Source of the DNA: Clitoria ternatea
Taxonomy: Eukaryota > Streptophyta > Magnoliopsida > Fabales > Fabaceae
Assembly (NCBI GenBank): GCA_037962975.1
Contig: CM075670.1
Coordinates: 235,242,242 to 235,306,241 of the forward strand
Direction of reading: 5' to 3'
DNA length: 64,000 bases
Each line of letters begins with the position of its first letter. Position 1 is the stretch's first letter. The position numbers were made by a program, and so were the translations under genes. Shown here one piece after another: positions 1 to 12,375 of this stretch. The notes beneath the pieces are model-generated. The model did not search any database, had not been told where the DNA came from, and saw only the letters and a program-made list of their open reading frames with translations.

Positions 1-484
1 CTTCAAGTGGGCATGCTCATTTGACGATGACTTCTCTTACCCGGTGTAGGCCTTCCCAGTTGGTTGCTAGTTTCTCATCCTCTCTGATTCTTCTATTGTT
101 GTCAGCTACTCATAGAATTAGATATTCTCTTCGAAAAGGTCATGACCTGAGCAGTGTGTTCCATTTTGAGCGGATTTCTATCTAGAGGCTTGCATCTAGA
201 TATAGGCTATGTCTCGTTCTTCTAAATTAAGGTTCAGGTCTTCTTGTCTCCTTATGTCATTTTCTTCTTCGTAGGATGCTCTTTTGAAAGATGGCTCTCT
301 TAGTTTTCACGGGAATTATTGCATCCACTTCATAGCTGAGGTAGAATAGTGTTTCATGTTTGGCACTTTTTCGTTTTAGGACGTAATTGAAATTTTACCA
401 TTGGAACTTAGAAATGTTCCATTTTGGGACTTCACGTAAATAGGCTTTTGCCATTCGTAAATTCAATTTTTTCATTACTCCCTT

Positions 485-1010
485 AGTCAAGATTTTAGGA
501 CTTATCATAAGAAAAAAATTTTGTTATTCTCTCAGTCGGGATTTTAGGACTTATCATAAGAGGATGTTGCAGCTATTCCCTCGGTTAGGATTTTAGGATT
601 TATTGTAAGAGGATTTTGTCGTTACTCTCTCAGTCAAGATTTTAGGACTTATCGTAAGGGGATTTTGCAATTACTCCCACGATCGGGATTTTAGGACTTA
701 TCATAAGAGGACTTTGCCATTACTCCCTCGGTCGGGATTTTAGGACTTATTGTAAAAAGGATTTTGTCGTTACTCTCTCGGTCTAGATTTTAGGACTTAT
801 TGTAAAGGGATTTTGTCGTTACTCCCTCGATCAAGATTCTAGGATTTATGATAAGAGGATTTTCTAGTTACTCAATCGGTCAGGATTTTAGGACTTATCG
901 TAAGAGGATTTTGTCGATACTCTTTCGGTCGGGATTTTAGGACTTATCGTGAAGGGATTTTTTCATTACTTCCTAGGTCGAGATTTTAGGACTTATCATA
1001 AGAGAATAAT
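485..1010. repeat. Minisatellite, about 11 copies of a ~49-bp unit
   Basis: The core attttaggacttatcgtaag recurs about eleven times at near-regular spacing of roughly 49 bp, alternating with a variable tail of the type aggattttgtcgttactccc and a short ctcggtcggg linker. Copies differ by point changes and small indels, so the array is old enough to have diverged. It lies in the non-coding part of the decayed gypsy fragment; Tat-lineage retrotransposons commonly carry such arrays in their untranslated regions. Confidence 0.85.
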
Positions 1011-1299
1011 CAAGATGAGTTGAACAATGCTTTTATTGTTGTTGTTTTGTTAGGCCTCGTTAAACCCTCTAGGGAGGAAACCCAATGGGACAAAAACCCC
1101 TTGAGTAGGAAAAGGAGTGCCCCGTGAATTATTACATGGTGTTACTTGGTGGTTCTACTCTTGCCCCGTTGTTTTTAGAGCTCCCAACCCGATCGGCTTC
1201 ATGCTCCAATAAGATGTTGCCTTCTTCCTGAATCATTCATATTAGTCGGGGGCTTTTAGGTCAAAGATTCGAAAAACTTACCCAAGTGCAATCTCTTCT

Positions 1300-1960
1300 G
1301 TATTGCATGGAGGGCCACCTCCAAGCTTAGGTCTCAGATCCTTATGACTTGCTTGTTGAAGCGTGCCATGAACTGCTAATCTCCTTTCATCCTTACGTGA
1401 GGTTAATCGAAGCTATGTTTGTTGAACCGCTCGGCTATAGGTGAATTGGGTGAGGAACTTCTTCGTGAGCTCTACGAAACATGATACATTTTTAAGAGGA
1501 ATGTGTGAGAACTAGAGTAAAGCGGATTTGGTGAAGGTGGTGGGGAAGGTTCTGCATAAGAGGGCACAGGCGCCCTTGAGATAAGAAGGTTGGTTGTGAA
1601 CATGGTGAGGTGTTCTTTTGTGTCGCCTCTTTTGTCATGCTTTTCCATCGTAGGCAGCTTGTAATGTAGTGGTGTGAGTGCAGTCATTAAATTTTCTATG
1701 AATAGGTGTGTCAAATAGGGGACTAAAGGTTCTAGTATGTCTTCCTTTGGTTTTGTAGCTTACGTATTCTGATAACCGAAAGCCTCTCTCTCTTCTGATA
1801 GTTGATTCCTCAAGTCTTCATTTTTTTTTCTCAACTCCTCCACGGTACACTGCAGTGTTTTGATGAGGGCTAAAGCCTCCTCCAATTGATTGCCACCGCC
1901 CTAATGTCCTCCCTGATTCCCTCAAGTATCCCCTTCTCTTCGACTGGGGTTGATGCATGT
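1300..1960 (-). pseudogene. gag remnant of a Ty3/gypsy retrotransposon
   Basis: The longest open piece (1472-1714, 80 codons) contains PLHYKLPTMEKHD followed by GDTKEHLTMFTTNLL, which matches the start of the gag core of Tat/Retand-type elements (usual pattern: PLHYKLPTIDKYDG, GDPEEHL). Downstream (lower coordinates) the homology continues only in broken frames with stop codons, for instance around RFNKQV near 1350. Gag would have formed the nucleocapsid of the virus-like particle. This copy cannot make a full protein. Confidence 0.55.
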
Positions 1961-2019
1961 GGTCACCATCTTCTTCCTTCTTAGAGCCAGTCTTACTATG
2001 TGTAATGTGGGAACCGTTT

Positions 2020-2345
2020 TACTAGGCCCACGGTAGGTGCCAAAATATTCACTTTGAGCGTGTAAATGTCAAACCCTAGAAAATTATTGTAGGAAAATAG
2101 AGTTCTTTACTCAAAATGTCACTTGAATTATAGATGGGACTTTGGGGCCATATTTATATATCACAGAAGGGTTTTAATCTCGGCTCAATATCTAATAGAT
2201 AGAGATAATTTCCTAAGATAAGGGATATAAATAACTTTATAGAATTAAAGAGATAGAGATAATCTCCTAAAACAAGGGGATAAGGGGGACATTAGCTAAT
2301 TCTCAGGGAACATAAACTATTTTCATATTTAGCTATAAATATATT
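2020..2345 (-). mobile_element. Primer-binding region and LTR edge of the decayed gypsy element
   Basis: On the minus strand the sequence TTTTGGCACCTACCGTGGGC (about 2025-2044) follows a stretch ending ACGCTCAAAGTGAATA. This is the usual arrangement of LTR end plus primer-binding site in this group of gypsy elements (commonly TTTGGCGCCCACCGTGGGG). Sequence to the right, with tatttatat and tataaatat boxes at about 2150-2345, is taken as the LTR. Its outer edge was not located, so the right boundary is approximate. Confidence 0.5.
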
Positions 2346-3186
2346 ATTTAGTGAATTTATAACATATTATACCATGTGAGATATTTATATAAAATTAAAG
2401 CTTAATGTTATGTGTTATGTTAATAATTTGTTTTTTTAAAAGAATATTTCTTTTAATAATACAGAAAAGGTTTTTTTTTTTGTTTAACTAAATGATGCTG
2501 CGAGGTCTAGAAAAGACCCCGTGACTAGAATGTAGGGAATGTTGAGAGGTTTGACTAGATAATAAAAACAATATTGCATGCTTGGAAAGAATGATTAAAT
2601 TAATATCAGTCATAAGGTCAATTCATCCATCTTAATTCTAAAATACTTTGTAATTAATGTTACGTTGCTCAAGAATTTATTACTTCATTTACATATTATT
2701 GTTTTTATTTTCTTCAACTAAAAGTTTAGATAAGTGGGAGAATTATAAAGAAGTTTAGATAAGTTAAGTTTTAGGTAGGGACAATTAGGGGTGTTTAGGA
2801 ATCAAATCAATCCACGGCCAAATGTAAAATTGAACCGATGCAAACCGTAAACATGAAACCGCTAACCGTATAAATCAAAAACATAAAATATCAAACCTCT
2901 AAATGCAATTGCTATGACAACCTAATTTAAAATTAATGATAAATCCTAGGTAACCAAATAATGAATTGAGATAAATTAATTGAAGAAGAAATATGGTAAA
3001 TTAAATAGTAAATTAATCTAGTTAAGTTTAATGTAACCTAAAGTTACCGGATTAAATTCTGGAAGTTAATTAAATGAGTATATGACTAAAACACCATTGA
3101 CCCTTAAAACTAACCTTCATTTCTTTCTTCTTCATAGAATCAAGAAAAGAAAAGAGAAATAAAGCTCTTTTTTCCCTTCTTTGAGC
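2346..3186. other. AT-rich intergenic DNA, no gene seen
   Basis: No coding similarity or RNA gene is visible. At 2784 a short taggggtgtttagg motif followed by gaaccg and aaccgtaa words looks like the end of a hAT-type non-autonomous element, but the matching opposite end was not found. Confidence 0.5.
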
Positions 3187-3950
3187 TGTGACACCCTAAT
3201 TTCCAGACCCAATCCTGTTACAAGTATAAATTAACTAACAAAAATGTGAACAAATTTGTTATGTTTCAAATCATAAACCAACCACTTGCATCATGAACCA
3301 AGTCATAGAAAACCAAGTGCCACAATATAATGTAATACAACAATAACAATAACAATAACAACTAGTGCGACGATAACTAGAAAACACTGCATCGATTCAA
3401 GAAGAATCACTCACACATGGAAATGAACGATATATGGAAAAGTGTACCAAAAGAGCTGAGAAATATAGGGATAAAAATCCTAAGCAAGGAGGCACAAAAG
3501 GACAAGCAAAGAGTAAAAATGTAAAATTTTTGGGGTTTCTGGCAGCGTGAACCACGGCCTGGCTGTGGTTCCCACCACTGGCTATGGTTCTTTATGCCAG
3601 ACCATGTTCCAACATGAATGCATCGTATTGATTTTAGCATAACTTGAGCTATGGGACTCCGATTAAGGTAAATTCAATTTGTACACCTACGTAGCTCAAT
3701 TACCTACAACTTTGATAAAGAAAACGAAGACTAATTCCTTCTAGCTTGAACCCTATAAAGCAATATACAATTGCTATGCAGAGAGAAATTTCAGCATTGG
3801 CACACTGAAGTAGTTTGTACATGACTTAAGCTACAAAACTCATTTTAAAGTGAATCCAATTTGAAAAATACCAAATCTTGTCCATAAAAATGAAAAAAAT
3901 GAACCCTAAATTTTAGGGATTTTCTTTTGGCCTAGTAATTGAATTAAGGT
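3187..3950 (-). mobile_element. LTR-like fragment with a palindromic phrase
   Basis: Begins TGTGACACCCTAATTTCC, an LTR terminus like that of the solo LTR at 42521 (TGTGACGACCCTCG). About 350 bp inside lies gaaccacggcctggctgtgg plus ttc (3549-3571), an almost perfect inverted repeat, followed by a partial second copy (ccaccactggctatggttc). By comparison with the solo LTRs, the TGTGAC end is probably the 3' end of a minus-strand LTR. The right edge and target duplication were not found, so the fragment may be truncated. Confidence 0.5.
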
Positions 3951-6220
3951 GTCAAAGTTTGGTTTGGCCTGCGGTTCCCATTCTTAAAACCAAATCAAAT
4001 CACACGTAAGAAGATATTTTAAATTCCTATACTACTCATGCCTTAAATAACCTATAGTTAAATTAATGATCAAGTGTCCTTTGTATTATGGCTTTATTAA
4101 ATATAAAATATATATAATGCGCTTATCTTAAGTACATCCTTACTAGCCATATTTGTAAAAAAGTAGTTAAAGGATAAGCTATATTTTTCTTCTATTTCTC
4201 GTAAATTTTTAGATTGATTATATAATTTGTAATTATGACATTGATTTCTAGTTATTGTGTTTTATTTTAACCGAACTAAATCAAATCGCATATTTTTTCA
4301 ATCTAGGGTTTGACTCATTTTTTACTTCAAAACCAAACTAAATACCTATAGTTGGCAAAATGGTCAAATTGCCTTAAACAAGCCAAGCTTTTCGGGGCTT
4401 AGCCAAAAAAGTATTTGTGAATTAAAGGTTTAATTTAAGTTGCCAAAACCTATCTATTTTTGTGAGTGGGTCGAGCCAGCCCTAAAAATTTTAGCTTTTT
4501 TTCAGGCCGTCTTCATACTTTTACAAGAGAAAGATCAAGCTCATTTGACCTGCGGTGGGTGTGGGTTGGGCAAAAAAACCCTAACTAGTTCAGGCTTTGA
4601 TTTAGATGTCGGAACCCGCTGATTTTGTGGGCTGGCTGGCCCATCAGGAAAAACCCATTTTACGAGCTCTATTGGGCGATGCTACGTTGATGAATGTAGG
4701 GCCTTGCCTCCTCAATTTTAAACTCATGTTATAGTTATTTTAAATCAATTAACCATAAAAACAATTGTATAATTAAGAATGTTTCAATGGTTTTTTATTT
4801 AAAATATAGTAATTTTAAATTGTAATTTTTTAAAGAAATTAGTTATAATAATATTTTAAAAAATTTAAAAGACTAAAATCATATAACAATTATCTAAGAA
4901 CAAAAACTAATTTAAAAACTATATTTTGAATCGATTTTCCAATAATTAATTTTGAAAAAACAAGTTTCATATTTTGTAGCAAAAACAATTTAAAAGGTTT
5001 CTGTTTCAAAATATAAGGACCAAATTAAAATAATAAAATATAGACACCAAATTGAAACTAAACAAAATATAAATGACCAAAACATATCTTTTAGAAAAAA
5101 ATCAAAATACTTTAAAAAGTTATAAAATCTTAGATTTGATTTAACATTCAAATAATACACAAGTTATTTGCACTGTTGATATATCTCATCATTTATAGTA
5201 GGGTTGAGACTAGTGTTATTATAAAAGCGGGATTGGATCAGGTGATTCAATTGGAAAATCTGACGAACTAGTCATTGGTTTAATCCATTAATTAAAGTAA
5301 AGAATTAATCTATGATCAAACTAGTATTTATAGTTGAACTAGTAAACATTGTCAAATTGGTGGTTCACCGATCTTAGGTGATTTAGTAAACAATGTTAGG
5401 GTTTTTTAGTGTATTTGGGGTGTGTTTTAGGCTTTATTGTGTAATTTTGAATGTCTAAAGTCAATATATGATGTATTGTTTTTAGGTATTGTGAAACAAT
5501 TATATACTATTTTATTAATATTAGATATATTTTCAATGAAAATATTATTTATTAACATTATCTCATACATAATAAGTTTTATATAAAATGTTCTTTTATT
5601 TATACCAGTTATATCACAGTTCAACCATTGAACCATGAACCAATAGCTTGAGCAATTTGATTTTTAAAACATTAGTCAAGACCTAACGTAACATAGATGT
5701 TCTTAAGTTGAACATATTTTTCTCCAGTGGAAGATACATGTGGCTAAACCAAAGAGTAGCGATGAGAAGAAACTGTTGTGTTGCCTAATCTGTACAATAT
5801 GAAAAATTTCACACATGGTGGACAAATCGGTTTCAAGCATTAAATGGAAACAATTCCTTTAATTTTATTTTATAAAGGATGTTTCAGTCAGATATGGAGC
5901 GACACTAGATCAGATAAAATAAGCTCACATTCAAAAGCCTAAATGTTTAACAAAACCAAATAGCTAACCCTAACTTTCTTAAGCGCACCACTTTATCTTC
6001 TCACCTCTATGTCGTTCATCTCCCTCCTTACTTTTGCATCATTACTTTCTCACTTTCTCCATTGAAGCCTCTAACCACCCTAACCTTTGCCTTGTTGTCA
6101 TCCATGACCTATATGCACAACCATCATTTTATCATTGTTCCCCTGACCTTCTTCTCCTTTTATTGTATACCTTTGTCACTTGCGACCTATGCATTTTAGT
6201 TAAATAGTTTAATAATCTTC
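3951..6220. other. AT-rich intergenic DNA with decayed repeat fragments
   Basis: No gene is supported. About 4380-4690 has ggcttagcc, gggtcgagccagccc and ctggctggccca words typical of non-autonomous hAT-like plant repeats. About 5220-5700 begins and ends with ggtgattcaattgg and gttcaaccattgaaccatga words, as in other small DNA-transposon derivatives. Neither has clear terminal repeats or target duplications, so the family names are tentative. The remainder is low-complexity A/T DNA. Confidence 0.35.
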
Positions 6221-7320
6221 ATTAGTCCTTGGAATAACAAGTCAATATGAGAACTATTCTTAAACTTTCCCTAGACAAATATTAATATTGGGATATATAA
6301 ATACTTTGAGACTAGTGTGTGAGTGTATTGATGATCTGATCTCATATATCATAAATATAGACGATATATCAAGTCTTCACACAAGTACACATTAAGAGTG
6401 ATGATGTACTGGATAGATCAATGATGAGAATATTGCATGGATCGTAACATAAGTGTCATTAACGATTCTCAATGTGATAATGATATATGTAGTCATATGA
6501 CCTAAAGTCACTACAATCTCTACATAAGGAGCTTGTTATTTTAATACAATCAAATTTTGTCTGTAATAAAATGGTTATAAAAGTTGTGATATGACAATGA
6601 ACAAATCATATAGAGGGATATGAGTGATGTAGATAAGATTTGTCTCTCTCATATAACGAGTGATATCTATGGGCCACTTAATGGAATGAGACTAAGAAAA
6701 TATTTACATGCTAGGGAGAATAAATATTGGATATTTATTCAAGTAAAGTATGCTCTAGTATAATTTGATATTTATATTTGGACAATGATATATTGCTAGA
6801 TGTAGCTTATTATATTATATTAATGTAAAATATTTATATTTAATATAAACTAAATATATTTTCTATAAGGTCACACGCATAAAGTAAATCCTCTGAATGA
6901 TATTTTTTTAATTTTGGTTGGAGTAAAATTAAAACTATTGAGCATAACTTATATAATATGAGTAAAGAGTTCATTCACTAAAGATTATTCATTAGGTCAA
7001 ATATGAATCTATAAATAAAGTATAAGATGTTCATAAGTTATATTCTTGTAATACACAAAATTCCATAAACTTTTACGAAGGCCACGCTTTGAGAATTTAG
7101 CATTCATACATATGAAACATGATGGAAGTTCTTGTATAGACTCCTTAACAACAAGATTGATTTGAAATCTTCTTATTTCTACGTCACAAGAAATACTATT
7201 TTAAAAGTTGTTAATTTTATCTACAATGTATTTTACTTTAAATTATGCATTTTTTCAAAAGACCTTTAGGAATCTTTAAATGTAAATGTTGGATGTGTAA
7301 GTATGGAAGATTCCCTAACA
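6221..7320. repeat. Interspersed repeat, copy 1 (LTR-like, unclassified)
   Basis: About 1.1 kb that aligns by eye over its whole length with 30128-31309. Shared landmarks are tgatgatctgatctca, cacattaagagt, gttgcatggatcg, gacctaaagtcactac, ctacataaggag and the terminus gattccctaaca. No coding capacity is seen. The CTAACA end and the size would fit a solo LTR, but a TG start and target duplication were not established. Copy 1 is more diverged and shorter than copy 2. Confidence 0.6.
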
Positions 7321-8925
7321 CCCACCTCACGAAGGTGACCATCGACCACCGTAAACACCACTGACCCCTGATGTCATTGATGCCGCAAACAACGTGAGAT
7401 GAAATTACCAAAAGTAGAGAAAATCAAAATGCAAGCTCTTCTTCATTTTCTTCTATCTCTGATTGTTTTTTTCATTTTGTATAGATTTGTCAAAAGTTTC
7501 TTTCTTTTTTTAAAATGTTTTTGGGTGACTTGGGCCAAACCATTTGAACCCCCGTACCGACAGAATAAATGGTTATAAAGTCAACTATGGTCCAACACCG
7601 ACGATAAATTAAATTATGAAAATTTCATTTCATTTCATTTTGAAATTAGTAGTAGCATCTGGTAATTGTCATCAAATTAACAATCATAACAAAGCACGTT
7701 TATAAAGTTCTTAAAAGTGAAAACAAATGCATCCAGTCCTATTCAATAATCATTGAGTCCATCGTTGGTATAATAATGTTGGAGCGAAGAAATGAGATAT
7801 ATAATCTTTATTCTCAAAATGTTGTAATCTTTAATTGACATAATAATGCAAAGAAAGAAGGATGATCTGATTGCCCATTCGAGTGTGAGATAGAGAGGAT
7901 TGTGAGTGATAACCGAATAATATAAATTAAGAATACATAAATAAAATGAGTTCTGAAGAGTAATTTGTAAAGGGAAAGCCAATTATACCCATATCATGAT
8001 ATTGGAATAAAATGATTTTTTTTAGTCTTTAAAAACAAAAGTTTTATTTACATCCAACTTAAATTAGATATTATGTTTTTTTTTTGTCTATGTTACTTGA
8101 AACCATTGAATGTAAACGTAGCTTATAGGTCTATGTTAGTATGTCTATGTGGTGTCGAAATTATTTCTACAAGGACTAAAATTAAAACTCTCATATTTTA
8201 TAGAGATCAAAATCAAAATTTATATATTTTACGAGGATCAAAACACATTTAAAAAAAATAGTCAAATTGTATAATTTCTATCATAAGTGGATGTCTTCTT
8301 TTCTCCTATAGTTGCTAGAAATATTCATTATCAGATATTAGCTGTAATTGAAAATGTTTATCAATAAAATTTTTATTTATCTAAGATCTAGACATAGGTA
8401 GAAATTTATTCAATAATTTAGTATTATATTTATCATTTGAGAAATAAAAGTAGTACAATAAACAAAGAAATTTTATTATTCAATTTCCACATTTAAAATT
8501 TTATTGCTACCATTTGACGATGGAGTGAAACTTCGCTTCACTATTTAAGTTATGTGTTCGGTCCTATTACTATTAACCCAATCATTAGCATGTCAAACAT
8601 GAACTCTATCATTACCATATGTTTGGGTATATAATTATATGGTAATGGAATGGTTCCTTGTACAATTTTTTGTCACTTATAATTTAGACTCATGAAAGCA
8701 TATTTTTTTGTGACTCTGCTTTTAGATCGGTCAATACATACATCAATAGTTCAAAATTGTGTTTGTGTTCTTGACACACAAGTTCTTGCTAACACTTGAT
8801 GTTGGAGCGAAGCTTAACTCCCCTACCACACAACGACTTAAAATTTTCCTCAAGAGTTTTGGTCATGTAATTCATTTATTTATCTTATGATCAATGCTAT
8901 TGTTTTTATTTAGCTTATGATCAAT
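7321..8925. other. AT-rich intergenic DNA, nothing recognised
   Basis: Read on both strands, the stretch shows only short open frames of biased composition, with no domain motif, RNA gene or clear repeat structure. Near 8883 and 8913 the word cttatgatcaatgc occurs twice just before the tandem duplication that follows. Confidence 0.5.
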
Positions 8926-11340
8926 GCGAAAAATTTATTCGCATTTTTATTAATTATGTCGATCACATCGGGATTCGAGTACAGAAAATCATGGGTGCTA
9001 TAGGGGGATATGCCAGAATATGATGATGATCGATGATGATTGAGATGATGATATTGGTGTCGATGAGATGCGAAGTTAATATAATGAAAGACCACATAAA
9101 AGTAATAAATGATATGAACATATGAAATGATGTTGAATATGACGATATGTATGATATGGCTCAATGTAATGAGGGCGCATATGTTTATGATTATAAATGA
9201 TGATGTTAGCCCATGGTGGCTTGATGAAAGACCAGAATGGTCTATGTTGATGATGTTGGCCCTTTGTGGCGATATGATAGATATGTGTTGGCCCATTGTG
9301 GCAGTGTTATAGATGTGTATATGCTTGCTTTACTATGATTTGATGAATAAGCATGAAATGAATATATATATATATATTGTTGAATTAATAATTTCTGATG
9401 ATTGTTAATATGCTTAGCAAAGCATACATGATGTTGATATGCATATGCACATAATTTCGATTGTATTCATATCGTCATTTGAAATGTAAACTCACTCTCC
9501 CATGTGGTCTACTTTTTAGTATTGATGCAGGAAAACCATGGGATGAGGACGTTTAAGAAATAAAGCTTTTGGGAAGGTAAATAGTTGTGGAGGAATGCCT
9601 TGGCCGGCAACTTTGTAATGTAATGTGTTATGTATATAATGGATAGTATGATGTGGTAATCATTGATATTGATGGACGAATTGTGAGTATAATTATACAT
9701 TTGGTTGATGTACTAATAGTGGAAATATATGAATTGAGGTTGATCTAGTTATGGCCTATTAGGAACACAGGTATTGGAAATGTATGATGTAGATATGTAT
9801 ATACATGTATCCTAGGCATTGTATGCTAATGTGATTATGTAAAATGATGATGGTTGTCTATTAGGCTTAAAATATGCCATTGCATGCTTGCCTAGCCTTT
9901 TCTCATATCTTCATATATGGGACTAGGCGTGTGCCCGGTATACATATTCTTCCGCTGTAAACTCTGTTATTTTTGTATACTGCATGGGCAAACCATTTAT
10001 CGATCCAATTATAAGTTTTTAAATCTCACTCTTTGGTTTTCTGTGATTCGAGTCTTGACGTGGTCATGGTGGTGTTTTGGAAATATTTTCCAGTGTGAAA
10101 AATTTATTCGCATTTTTATTAATTATGTCGATCACATCGGGATTCGAGTACAGAAAATCAGGGGTGCTACAGGGGGATATGCCAGAATATGATGATGATC
10201 GATGATGATTGAGATGATGATATTGGTGTCGATGAGATGCGAAGTTAATATAATGAAAGACCACATAAAAGTAATAAATGATATGAACATATGAAATGAT
10301 GTTGAATATGACGATATGTATGATATGGCTCAATGTAATGAGGGCGCATATGTTTATGATTATAAATGATGATGTTAGCCCATGGTGGCTTGATGAAAGA
10401 CCAGAATGGTCTATGTTGATGATGTTGGCCCTTTGTGGCGATATGATAGATATGTGTTGGCCCATTGTGGCAGTGTTATAGATGTGTATATGCTTGCTTT
10501 ACTATGATTTGATGAATAAGCATGAAATGAATATATATATATATATTGTTGAATTAATAATTTCTGATAATTGTTAATATGCTTAGCAAAGCATACATGA
10601 TGTTGATATGCATATGCACATAATTTTGATTGTATTCATATCGTCATTTGAAATGTAAACTCACTCTCCCATGTGGTCTACTTTTTAGTATTGATGCAGG
10701 AAAACCATGGGATGAGGACGTTTAAGAAATAAAGCTTTTGGGAAGGTAAATAGTTATGGAGGAATGCCTTGGCCGGCAGCTTTGTAATGTAATGTGTTAT
10801 GTATATAATGGATAGTATGATGTGGTAATCATTGATATTGATGGACGAATTGTGAGTATAATTATACATTTGGTTGATGTACTAATAGTGGAAATATATG
10901 AATTGAGGTTGATCTAGTTATGGCCTATTAGGAACGCAGGTATTGGAAATGTATGATGTAGATATGTATATACATGTATCCTAGGCATTGTATGCTCATG
11001 TGATTATGTAAAATGATGATGGTTGTCTATTAGGCTTAAAATATGCCATTGCATGCTTGCCTAGCCTTTTCTCATATCTTCATATATGGGACTAGGCGTG
11101 TGCCCGGTATACATATTCTTCCGCTGTAAACTCTGTTATTTTTGTATACCGCATGGGCAAACCATTTATCGATCCAATTATAAGTTTTTAAATCTCACTC
11201 TTTGGTTTTCTGTGATTCGAGTCTTGACGTGGTCATGGTGGTGTTTTGGAAATATTTTCAAGCGCGAAAAATTTATTCGCATTTTTATTAATTATGTCGA
11301 TCACATCGGGATTCGAGTACAGAAAATCAGGGGTGCTATA
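8926..11340 (+). repeat. Tandem duplication of a 1169-bp LTR-like unit (2 full copies plus 75-bp partial)
   Basis: Sequence at 9003-10171 repeats at 10172-11340 with a constant 1169-bp offset, and the last ~75 bp of the unit is also present at 8928-9002. I count under ten differences between the full copies, so the duplication is recent. Each copy ends GGGTGCTACA or GGGTGCTATA, an LTR-like terminus, and contains actcactctcccatgt and tctcatatcttcatatatggg, which recur in reverse complement in the large solo LTR at 33201-37085. Short open frames inside are low-complexity (GATGAT-rich) and do not look coding. The opposite LTR end was not found. Confidence 0.75.
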
Positions 11341-11342
11341 AC
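11338..11342. repeat. Target-site duplication (left) of the CRM-like element
   Basis: ATAAC stands directly before the TGATGTGG terminus of the left LTR. The same five bases follow the CTCATCA terminus of the right LTR at 17458-17462. This is the 5-bp duplication expected for integrase-mediated insertion. Confidence 0.9.
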
Positions 11343-12375
11343 TGATGTGGATCTTGTTGAGGACCGGCAAGGGCTGATTTCTAGATGATTTGAACGGCTG
11401 CCACAAAAAGGGAGAAGACACACCAAACGTACACAATACAAGGTAAATGGTGAAATCTAGAGTGAAGATTGAATTGAGAAAGTTATGGTTGCTATAAGGA
11501 CCAGAAATTCATTTGCAACTTGACCAAGATTGTTAGGATTTAGGTTCCATGAAAGATTGAAGGTTCAAGCTAACTCATTCACACGTGATTTTCAATTGCT
11601 CACTTTAATGGAAGATAACGTAATATCATGTCAACTAACGCAACTTGGATATTGAACTAAGGTTCCTTGATTTTTTTTTTTGTTTTAATTCTTTTAGAGT
11701 TCAAAATTCTTTTTAAAATTCAATGGAAAGACAAGGGTAGAATAAAAACAAAAACGCATGAAATAAAATGATAAAGATGGACAGCATCACACCTCCATAA
11801 TGAACTAGCATTCATACACAAGTGTCACACTAGTGCATGGCTAATCAACCTTGCTTCACACAAGGGCCAAGAGCATCACACTCACCATTAAGTTTACAAA
11901 ACTTAGAAAAATTCATTAATCAACTTTCTACCCTCCTTTCCTCACCTGCATTCAGTTTTGTATAACTTGGCTAAACAAGACAAAAGACACACTACTCCAC
12001 TACCTAAAAACAAGGCTAACCGCCCACCACTAAGTCTTAATGGGACAATGCTGAAATATAGTTGCAAAAACCGAAAATTACAAAAGAAAAAGAAATAAAG
12101 AAAAATGGGTCTAGGTAGGATTTGAACACAGGTCATTCAAGTCCTACACTACCCTATTCTTGAGGCTAGGCCATTTGTGCTAGGCCCTCTGCTGTTCATC
12201 CTTCCACATGATCAAATGAGTAAGCTTGGATGTCCTTTGTGGCTCCTTGGTTATGTCTTCTAGGAGGGTGAGAATTAGCCTTTGTAAGGTGGCTTTGGTC
12301 TTCTTGGCCTTGGATCTTGTCATTGGCCCTTCTATTCCTTGAAGTGCCCCTGATTGATGAGGGGTGTCCTCATCA
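11343..12375 (-). repeat. 3' LTR of the CRM-like element
   Basis: 1033 bp, TG...CA ends, matching 16425-17457 with about 14 substitutions and no length change by eye (about 1.4%). On the minus strand its first ~196 bases contain the C-terminal 64 codons and stop of pol. Shortly after the stop, at 12118-12127, the minus strand reads GTTCAAATCC, similar to the B box of tRNA/SINE promoters; the same block is in the other LTR. Confidence 0.92.

Larger units (their letters stand above)
1..2044 (-). mobile_element. Decayed Ty3/gypsy (Tat/Retand-like) internal fragment
   Basis: Read on the minus strand, this stretch runs from a primer-binding region near 2045 through a gag remnant (about 1300-1960) into non-coding DNA with a minisatellite at about 485-1010. 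A pair of complementary phrases near 1053-1110 (cctcgttaaaccctctaggg, then ccccttgagtagg) resembles the non-coding spacer of Tat/Retand-type elements as I remember them. No long open frame survives, so the copy is dead. The element extends off the left edge of the window. The lineage assignment rests on gag similarity judged by eye and on the primer region; other gypsy clades are possible. Confidence 0.55.

Noticed and set aside
8910..10465. 128-133-codon minus-strand open frames and matching plus-strand frames, duplicated
   Set aside because: They fall in the GATGAT-rich tandem unit, consist of His/Ile/Ser repeats, and are duplicated only because the DNA unit is; no domain or start context.
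12118..12127. tRNA gene in the CRM LTR
   Set aside because: Only a B-box-like word is present; no cloverleaf or acceptor stem could be paired by eye.
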